A stretch of DNA of 13,763 nt from Anaerolineae bacterium (lineage in GTDB: Bacteria > Chloroflexota > Anaerolineae > JAFGEY01), in the NCBI GenBank assembly GCA_016929205.1, contig JAFGJF010000069.1, forward strand, positions 1 to 13,763, in the 5' to 3' direction. A program made the position numbers and the translations under genes. Shown one piece after another: positions 5,702 through 11,291 of this stretch (within the stretch, counting starts at the first letter, position 1; every line of letters starts with the position of its first letter). Under the pieces are notes generated by a model. It was given only the letters and a program-made list of their open reading frames with translations, made no database searches and was not told the origin of the DNA.

Positions 5702-8266
5702 ATGGACGGTGAGAGTCGGTCAGGCAGCGGCCGCGCGAGCCGCGCGGTCACACGGATTGTGGTCGGGGAGATCGTTTTGTCCGTTGGCGCAGCCGTCGGC
5801 GCACGGGTGGAGGAAGCTGCGTGGGACGACCACGAGCGTCTGCCCTCCCTGGATGTGGCCGTGCTGTCACAGGCGGCGGCTGGCAAAATCGATCCCGAGC
5901 TCGATGCGATTGAGGCCAGTGTGGCGGCTCAAAAGTGGGCTGCGGTGGTAGAGCAGGGGTGGGCTATTGAGTCCGGGCTGATCTTGGATGGCCGTTGGAC
6001 GGCGTGGCTGCAACTGCTCGACTGGATGTACGTGGCGGCACGCAAGGTGCACCATCATACCGCAGAGGCGTGGGTACTTCACCAGCGGGGAATTCGCGCC
6101 CTGTGTCTGGGAAACATCCCGGCGGCGCGGGCGGACCTGGCACGCGCTTTTCGCATCCGGCAGATGGTTGGCGATGAGCCCGGCGCGCTGGCTACCTGTG
6201 ATGCTCTGGACCTCGTCCTTGGGCCGCCAGACTCGGAGGAGGCTGCCGCGCCACCGGGTAGTGGTACGCCACTGGTTGGTGATGCATCATCTGCTGGTGG
6301 CACGCCACAGACCGAAGTTGGGCCAGCGTCTACATCACCACGTGGCCAAGTGCGATCATCCGAGGCAGCCAACGACCGGCAGCGGAGTTTGCTGGTGGGG
6401 CTGATTGTGTTGTTCGCCATTTTAGCGGTGGCCACGGCCACGTGGAGCTTTCGTAACTTGGCGGAGTTGCTCAAGCCTGTAGCAATGCTATCGGAGACAT
6501 CCACAACGACACCCGCAGCGACGTGGTCTGTGTCGATCACTCCAACGACTCTAACACCCAGTATGCCATCACTGACGCCGATGCCTTCACCTACGCCCCT
6601 GCCTACGTCGACATTAACGCCTTTGCCCACGCCTTCCTCCACACCGACGGTAACACCCACACCTGACACGGCTCCCCCGCCTGCACCGGCGCTGGTAGGC
6701 CCATTGGCCAATGCCTCTTTTTCTTGTAAACCGGACCAAAGCCAACAGGCGGTGACATTAAAATGGAAAGCGGTGAGTGACACGTCGGGGATTGATGGCT
6801 ATGGTTTGCATCTGCGGATGAATGGGGGGGATGCATGGACGCATTCGTACACCTATTTACAGACGTCGTCAGCAAGCCTGTCTTTGTCCTGTAACGAGGC
6901 ATATTTCTGGCGCGTGCAAGCCACAGATGGCGCCGGGAACGCGGGCGCCTGGTCCAAGGAACGCATGTTTTCGCTGTTGGATGTGACAGCTCCTTCTGCG
7001 CCCGCGTTGCGCGCGCCAAAGAAGGACGCTCAGGTTGACTGCCCAAGTGGAGAACCCGTCGACGTGAGTCTCAAGTGGAAAGCGGTCGAGGATCCGTCCG
7101 GTATCGCCCGGTATGAGGTCGAGGTGCAGCCAGCCGCCGGCCAAGTGGCAGCGTCCAACATTCCTATCGAGCAGGTCGGTGGGGACCGATCCAGATTCTC
7201 ATTTAGCAGTGTATGCGGCAAAGACTATGCGTGGCGTGTTCGAGCCATCGATAACGCAGGAAACCAGGGGGAGTGGTCGTCGTCGAGGCGGTTCACTGTT
7301 TTGCCCGCGCCTCCTGACCTGGTTGTGTCGGCCCTGGAGATCGTTGGACAGCCGATCGTTGACGTGAAGGGGCAGGTCATCGTTCCGTTCCGCGTCACGG
7401 TCAAGAATCTCGGCGAGGTTGCGGCGGAGGCGTTCGAGATCGGCCTGGCATACACGAGTGGAGCGCGAAAGGCGGTCGACGTCACACCCACTGGTTTGAA
7501 TACGAGCGCACCCCTTGCGCCCGGTGGGGCGGTCACGGTTGACGGCAAAGCGGTGCTGCCGGCGTCTCTGCAAGGCTCGCGCGTGTCACTTCAGGCAGTG
7601 GCCGATGCAGCCGATTCCGTTCAAGAGATCAGTAAAGAGAACAATCACTCGACACCAGCCGATCTCACCTTGCCCAGGTTGGTGACGCTCACCTTACGTC
7701 CTGTAGCGGACGCCTGCGTGGATAGCAGAGCGCCAGCGACGCCGTTTGGCGAGGCCGAGATGCTGATGGTCGGCCGCAGTGGCACGGTTGGGAATCAGCT
7801 CAGAGAGGCGCGTTCGCTGCTGCGGTTTGACCTGACAGCGATCCCGGTGGGGGCAGACGTCTGGCAAGCGACTCTGTTTGCCACGCTGGACAAGCAGTGG
7901 TCGGAGGTGAGTGCGGCGTTTCGTGTCGACGTGATAGAGGTGCTGTCGGCGTGGCAAGAGAGCGATGTGCGCTGGGATAGCCAGCCCGAGTATGCACTGT
8001 TTGACGAATCGTCCACCATGTTTGCCATGATCGAACCAGGACAGGATGGGGGAGAATGGGATATCCTCGAATTGGTGCAGGCGTGGGCCAACACTGACAA
8101 GCAGTTTGGCCTGGCGCTGATGCCGGCTGCAAGGGCGGCTGGCGAGTGGCTAACGTTTTTCAGCCGGGAATCCGACGATCCAACGCGACTGGTGGTGCAG
8201 TACGTGGTGCGGTATGGCGAGCAGGGAACCGGTGATGGTGGGCGCGGTAGTTGGGCAGGAAAGTAG
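5702..8266 (+). CDS. single-pass surface protein: cytoplasmic TPR-like domain, TM helix, Pro/Thr linker, 2x Fn3-like, CARDB, DNRLRE
   Basis: The 854-residue product is not a known named protein, but its modules are readable. Residues 1-227 are soluble; 120-172 (AEAWVLHQRGIRALCLG..., ending ...VGDEPGALATCDALDLVLG) resemble the TPR-like units that end many Chloroflexota signalling proteins. One hydrophobic helix lies at about 229-249, followed by a Pro/Thr/Ser linker (262-328). Two Fn3-like repeats follow (about 327-427 and 430-535). Both contain a VTLKWKAV-like strand and a (F/A)WRV(Q/R)A(T/I)D motif, and both have one cysteine pair (342/397 and 447/505) that may form disulfides outside the cell. 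A CARDB domain (539-650) and a DNRLRE domain (about 660-837) end it; the latter family is also catalogued as carbohydrate-binding CBM96. Expected topology is N-in, C-out. ATG 5702 is preferred because AAGGGG sits 7 bases upstream; GTG 5675 and ATG 5696 are alternatives. Binding partner unknown. Confidence 0.88.
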   Translation: MDGESRSGSGRASRAVTRIVVGEIVLSVGAAVGARVEEAAWDDHERLPSLDVAVLSQAAAGKIDPELDAIEASVAAQKWAAVVEQGWAIESGLILDGRWTAWLQLLDWMYVAARKVHHHTAEAWVLHQRGIRALCLGNIPAARADLARAFRIRQMVGDEPGALATCDALDLVLGPPDSEEAAAPPGSGTPLVGDASSAGGTPQTEVGPASTSPRGQVRSSEAANDRQRSLLVGLIVLFAILAVATATWSFRNLAELLKPVAMLSETSTTTPAATWSVSITPTTLTPSMPSLTPMPSPTPLPTSTLTPLPTPSSTPTVTPTPDTAPPPAPALVGPLANASFSCKPDQSQQAVTLKWKAVSDTSGIDGYGLHLRMNGGDAWTHSYTYLQTSSASLSLSCNEAYFWRVQATDGAGNAGAWSKERMFSLLDVTAPSAPALRAPKKDAQVDCPSGEPVDVSLKWKAVEDPSGIARYEVEVQPAAGQVAASNIPIEQVGGDRSRFSFSSVCGKDYAWRVRAIDNAGNQGEWSSSRRFTVLPAPPDLVVSALEIVGQPIVDVKGQVIVPFRVTVKNLGEVAAEAFEIGLAYTSGARKAVDVTPTGLNTSAPLAPGGAVTVDGKAVLPASLQGSRVSLQAVADAADSVQEISKENNHSTPADLTLPRLVTLTLRPVADACVDSRAPATPFGEAEMLMVGRSGTVGNQLREARSLLRFDLTAIPVGADVWQATLFATLDKQWSEVSAAFRVDVIEVLSAWQESDVRWDSQPEYALFDESSTMFAMIEPGQDGGEWDILELVQAWANTDKQFGLALMPAARAAGEWLTFFSRESDDPTRLVVQYVVRYGEQGTGDGGRGSWAGK

Positions 8267-8279
8267 ACGTGCGCGGTAT

Positions 8280-8308
8280 TTGTCACATAGGCAAAACAGT
8301 AGTACACT
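8280..8308 (+). promoter_or_regulatory. promoter of the ThuA/DUF1080/oxidoreductase cassette
   Basis: TTGTCA (8280-8285), a 17-base spacer and TACACT (8303-8308) make a good sigma-70/A-type promoter 13 bases after the stop of the surface-protein gene. The start site would be near 8315, inside a dyad, with a leader of about 80 bases before the ATG at 8395. Confidence 0.6.
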
Positions 8309-8314
8309 TGATAT

Positions 8315-8333
8315 TTGTGCCAAGGATGCACAA
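8315..8333. promoter_or_regulatory. lac-operator-like dyad at the cassette start site
   Basis: TTGTGC and GCACAA form a perfect inverted repeat separated by seven bases, placed at the expected +1 of the promoter at 8280-8308. The outer TTGTG/CACAA matches the outer part of the classical lac operator, although the spacing differs. A LacI- or GntR-type sugar repressor is a reasonable guess; no such gene is in the window. Confidence 0.5.
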
Positions 8334-8394
8334 GTCGACGACACCATAACCAAGAATGCTGGTGAGACAGCAGTGTGAGAAAGGACAAATTCCA

Positions 8395-9147
8395 ATGACG
8401 GACAAGATTAGAGTGACGGTGTGGAACGAGTATCGCCACGAAAAGCGCAGCAAAGAGATCGCGGCCATTTATCCCAAGGGTATTCATGGCGCGATCGCCG
8501 AATTTCTGAGCGCCCAGCCGGGCATCGAAACGGCTACGGCTACGCTCGACGAGCCGGAGCACGGTTTGACCGACGAGGTGCTGGCCAATACCGACGTGTT
8601 GATCTGGTGGGGACATATGGCTCACCACGACGTCAAGGACGAAATCGTCGACAAGGTGCAGCAGCGCATTCTGAACGGGATGGGACTAATCGTCCTGCAT
8701 TCGGGGCATTTTTCCAAGATCTTTAGGCGGATGATGGGCACAGCCTGTTCGCTCAAGTGGCGCGAGATTGGCGAAAAGAACCGCCTGTGGGTCACCTCGC
8801 CCGGCCATCCGATCGTCGAGGGCCTGGGACCGCAGTTCGTGATCCCGCACACAGAAATGTACGGCGAGTTCTTTGATATCCCACAGCCCGACGAACTGGT
8901 GTTCATTAGCTGGTTCCCGGGGGGCGAGGTCTTTCGCAGCGGGTGTTGTTTCTACCGGGGCAGGGGCAAGGTCTTTTACTTTCAGCCGGGACACGAGACG
9001 TTTCCGATCTATTACCAAAAAGAGGTGCAGCAGGTGATCTCCAACGCCGTGCGCTGGTGCGCGCCAGTCAAGGTGGTGGGGTTCCGCGAGATGATGCAAG
9101 CGCCGCACGTTCCAGAGCCGATGGAACCGGTGGTTATTGAGGAATAG
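8395..9147 (+). CDS. ThuA-like protein (trehalose-utilization family, glutamine-amidotransferase-like fold)
   Basis: The 250-residue product matches the ThuA family in length and pattern. An N-terminal Rossmann-like strand [12 protein letters not shown] leads to [13 protein letters not shown] (68-80), [14 protein letters not shown] (97-110), the GHPIVEGLG turn (137-145), and C-terminal [16 protein letters not shown] (191-206). The nucleophilic cysteine of true amidotransferases is absent; SGH lies near its usual place. ThuA of rhizobia takes part in conversion of trehalose and related disaccharides through 3-keto intermediates, with an oxidoreductase partner. ATG 8395 has AAAGGA nine bases upstream; an in-frame ATG at 8356 is less likely. 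No signal peptide is seen, so it is cytoplasmic. It heads a three-gene cassette with a DUF1080 protein and a Gfo/Idh/MocA oxidoreductase. The exact reaction is not known from sequence. Confidence 0.88.
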   Translation: MTDKIRVTVWNEYRHEKRSKEIAAIYPKGIHGAIAEFLSAQPGIETATATLDEPEHGLTDEVLANTDVLIWWGHMAHHDVKDEIVDKVQQRILNGMGLIVLHSGHFSKIFRRMMGTACSLKWREIGEKNRLWVTSPGHPIVEGLGPQFVIPHTEMYGEFFDIPQPDELVFISWFPGGEVFRSGCCFYRGRGKVFYFQPGHETFPIYYQKEVQQVISNAVRWCAPVKVVGFREMMQAPHVPEPMEPVVIEE

Positions 9148-9178
9148 GCTGCCTGCGGGCGGAGGGAAGGGTATATTT

Positions 9179-9943
9179 ATGTCAGAGCAAGACAAGAAAC
9201 CACCTGTGGGGTATGACGACACGCCGATGATCCCCGGCTCCAAGTGGCGAGTGCACGATGGAAGACGCCCGCAGCCGAGGGTGATCGATCCGGGAACGCC
9301 CAGCACGTTGGACAAGCCAGGACGCCCACCATCGGATGCAATCGTGCTTTTTGACGGGCAGGACGCGTCCAAGTGGGTTGGGCGAGACGGTGGACCAATC
9401 GGCTGGAAGATCGAAAACGGCGAGATGGAGGTCGTTCCCCGGACGGGCAGCATTACCAGCACGGAGCAGTTTGGGGACTGCCACTTGCACATCGAGTGGG
9501 CGGCACCAATCGAGGTCAAAGGCAGCAGCCAGGGGCGCGGCAACAGCGGTGTGTTCCTGATGGGCCTGTACGAGATTCAAGTGCTGGACAGCTATGACAA
9601 CGTGACCTATGCAGACGGGCATACTGGGGCGATCTATGGACAGTATCCGCCGCTGGTGAATGCCTCGCGGGGGCCCGGCGAGTGGCAGATGTACGACATC
9701 TTTTTCGTCGCGCCACGGTTCGACGGTGACAAGCTGGTCAGCCCGGCATACATCACTGTGATCCACAACGGGATCCTGATTCACCATCACCAAGAGGTGC
9801 AGGGTCCAACCGGGCACAAGGTGGTCGCATCGTACGATACGCCGCATGGCCCTACCGGTCCAATTATGCTTCAGGACCACGGGGATCTGGTCCGTTTTCG
9901 CAATATCTGGGTGCGCCCGATCGAAGCGTATGATGCGGCCTAA
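9179..9943 (+). CDS. DUF1080 protein, 3-keto-disaccharide hydrolase-like (concanavalin-type beta-sandwich)
   Basis: The 254-residue product carries the DUF1080 signature set: LFDGQDASKW (57-66), GRGNSGVFL (119-127), YEIQVLDSY (131-139), GAIYGQ (150-155), GEWQMYDI (167-174), and closing LQDHG...VRFRNIWVRP (231-247). Characterised members cleave 3-keto-glycosides and 3-keto-disaccharides, often working with a Gfo/Idh/MocA oxidoreductase that makes or reduces the 3-keto sugar. ATG 9179 follows GGAGGGAAGGG by about 8 bases and lies 31 bases after the ThuA stop, so the two are cotranscribed. The in-frame start at 9137 would overlap the ThuA gene. Many relatives are secreted lipoproteins, but this one starts with a charged MSEQDKKPP segment and no hydrophobic leader, so it should act in the cytoplasm. 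The first about 50 residues are a Pro-rich extension of unknown role. Confidence 0.9.
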   Translation: MSEQDKKPPVGYDDTPMIPGSKWRVHDGRRPQPRVIDPGTPSTLDKPGRPPSDAIVLFDGQDASKWVGRDGGPIGWKIENGEMEVVPRTGSITSTEQFGDCHLHIEWAAPIEVKGSSQGRGNSGVFLMGLYEIQVLDSYDNVTYADGHTGAIYGQYPPLVNASRGPGEWQMYDIFFVAPRFDGDKLVSPAYITVIHNGILIHHHQEVQGPTGHKVVASYDTPHGPTGPIMLQDHGDLVRFRNIWVRPIEAYDAA

Positions 9944-9961
9944 TGGGTACTGAAACAGTTT

Positions 9962-9977
9962 GATTGAGGCGTCAATC
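9962..9977. repeat. short inverted repeat before the oxidoreductase gene
   Basis: GATTGA and TCAATC pair around GGCG, 18 bases after the DUF1080 stop. It has no T-run behind it, so it is not an intrinsic terminator. It may be a weak RNA hairpin in the cistron gap or a protein site. The 99-base gap also holds two copies of GCCGGT (9986-9991 and 10006-10011) 20 bases apart. Confidence 0.35.
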
Positions 9978-10042
9978 TGCAAACGGCCGGTATTAATTTT
10001 GTTTTGCCGGTGTGTAGATAGTGGAGGATAAGGGTTTAGACA

Positions 10043-11083
10043 ATGGATATGATTCGTGTAGGTGTGATCGGCCTGGGGATGGGGCGGCATCACATTCGCG
10101 GGTATCGCACACATCCCAATGCCGAGGTGGTGGCGATCTGCGATCTCGACGAGGCTCGCCTGGCACAGATCGGTGACGAATACGGCGTGGACAAGCGGTA
10201 CACCAGCTTTGACGAGATGTTGGAAAAAGAAAAGCTGGACATTGTCAGTGTGGCGACACCGAACAAGTTTCACATGCCGCTGACCGTGCAGGCACTGGAG
10301 GCAGGCTGTCACGTGTTGTGTGAAAAGCCGATGGCGATGAACGCGCAGGAAGCGCAGCACATGCTCGACGTGGCTGATGAGATGGGCAAGCGGATCTGTA
10401 TCAATTTTTCGTACCGGTTCAACGAGCAGAGCCAGGCGCTCAAGGCGCAGGTGGATGCAGGTGTGCTGGGCGAGGTCTATTACGCGCGCACGCTGTGGCA
10501 CCGGCGGCGGGGAATTCCCAAGTTTGGCGGCTGGTTCGGGCAAAAGGCGCTGGCCGGCGGCGGGCCGCTGATCGACCTGGGCGTGCACCGCCTGGACCTG
10601 GCGTTGTGGCTGATGGGCTACCCCAAGCCGGTGTGGGTGATGGGTGGCGCTTATAATCCAATTGCCACAGCATTGGCCAAAGCACAGGGGGTCGAGTACG
10701 ACGTCGAAGACCTGGCCGTGGGTATGATCAAGTTTGACAACGGGGCAACGCTGAGCATCGAGGCCTCGTGGGCGGCAAACGTGCAAGAAAATGAATGGAT
10801 GGAGACACGGCTCTTTGGCACCAAGGGCGGGATGGTGCAGCACAATATCGAGCAGACCTACAAGTTTGAAGCCGAGATGTTCCTTGAGCAGCACGGGGCT
10901 CATTTTGACGTCAAGCTGCATTCGACGACGCAACAGGCATTCCCATCGATGTATCATCTTGTGGAAGCGATCCTCACCGGCACACCGCACCCGGCGACGG
11001 GGTACGAGGGACTGCTGGTGATGCAGATCCTGGACGCGATTTACAAGAGCGCAGAAACGGGCGAACCGGTGCACATTACATAG
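10043..11083 (+). CDS. Gfo/Idh/MocA family NAD(P)-dependent oxidoreductase
   Basis: The 346-residue enzyme has an N-terminal Rossmann fold with GVIGLGMGRHH (7-17) and acidic strand end ICDLDEARL (32-40). The family lysine motif CEKPMA is at 93-98 (Lys95), and the C-terminal domain carries GGGPLIDLGVHRLDLALWL (172-190), with Asp178 and His182 at the usual catalytic places. Such enzymes oxidise or reduce sugars and cyclitols at a secondary hydroxyl; in DUF1080/ThuA neighbourhoods they are expected to interconvert a glycoside and its 3-keto form. No Tat or Sec leader is visible, so it is cytoplasmic. AAGGG stands 8 bases before ATG 10043. The gap to the DUF1080 gene is 99 bases, with no clear promoter, so cotranscription is likely. 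The sugar substrate cannot be told. Confidence 0.93.
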   Translation: MDMIRVGVIGLGMGRHHIRGYRTHPNAEVVAICDLDEARLAQIGDEYGVDKRYTSFDEMLEKEKLDIVSVATPNKFHMPLTVQALEAGCHVLCEKPMAMNAQEAQHMLDVADEMGKRICINFSYRFNEQSQALKAQVDAGVLGEVYYARTLWHRRRGIPKFGGWFGQKALAGGGPLIDLGVHRLDLALWLMGYPKPVWVMGGAYNPIATALAKAQGVEYDVEDLAVGMIKFDNGATLSIEASWAANVQENEWMETRLFGTKGGMVQHNIEQTYKFEAEMFLEQHGAHFDVKLHSTTQQAFPSMYHLVEAILTGTPHPATGYEGLLVMQILDAIYKSAETGEPVHIT

Positions 11084-11104
11084 GTAGCCTGCAGTCCGGG
11101 CTTT

Positions 11105-11124
11105 CGGTCGCAGTGACCGTTTTT
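11105..11124 (+). terminator. short hairpin plus T5, intrinsic terminator candidate
   Basis: CGGTC (11105-11109) pairs with GACCG (11115-11119) over a five-base loop, and TTTTT follows directly (11120-11124). The stem is short but GC-rich and lies 21 bases past the oxidoreductase stop, where a terminator of the sugar cassette is expected. Confidence 0.5.
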
Positions 11125-11168
11125 GAGGCACGGCAAGACTGTTTGGAAGCTGTTTTGTTGTCACGACA

Positions 11169-11211
11169 AAAGACCGCCACAAGCTGGCTAGAAAAGCTTG
11201 TGGCGGTCTTT
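11169..11211. terminator. long 17-bp perfect hairpin, bidirectional terminator candidate
   Basis: The arms 11169-11185 (AAAGACCGCCACAAGCT) and 11195-11211 are exact reverse complements around a nine-base loop. Because the stem begins with AAAGA and ends with TCTTT, it reads as a hairpin with a short T-rich end in either direction. It separates the sugar cassette from the kinase gene. Its T-tract is short (TCTTTCT). Confidence 0.75.
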
Positions 11212-11223
11212 CTACCAGGTCGA

Positions 11224-11252
11224 TTGCCCCAAACCCTAAATGGCAGTACAAT
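11224..11252 (+). promoter_or_regulatory. promoter of the hybrid histidine kinase gene
   Basis: TTGCCC (11224-11229), a 17-base spacer and TACAAT (11247-11252) form a sigma-70/A-type promoter just past the long hairpin. The leader would be about 33 bases and includes a threefold ATTCG/ATTCG/ATTCA direct repeat (11259-11273). Confidence 0.6.
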
Positions 11253-11291
11253 GATCGTATTCGATTCGATTCAACCTGTACGAGGTAGACG

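Noticed and set aside
6540..6665. PTP/TPT-coding repetitive tract as a DNA repeat or CRISPR-like array
   Set aside because: The periodicity is irregular and follows Pro/Thr codons; it is a protein linker, not a DNA repeat element.
6079..6783. 234-residue minus-strand open frame rich in Gly and Val
   Set aside because: It is the complement of the Pro/Thr linker (PT repeats read as GV repeats), not a real protein.
7795..8628. 277-residue minus-strand open frame across the surface-protein end and ThuA start
   Set aside because: It overlaps two supported genes and a promoter and reads as low-complexity Ser/Arg/His sequence.
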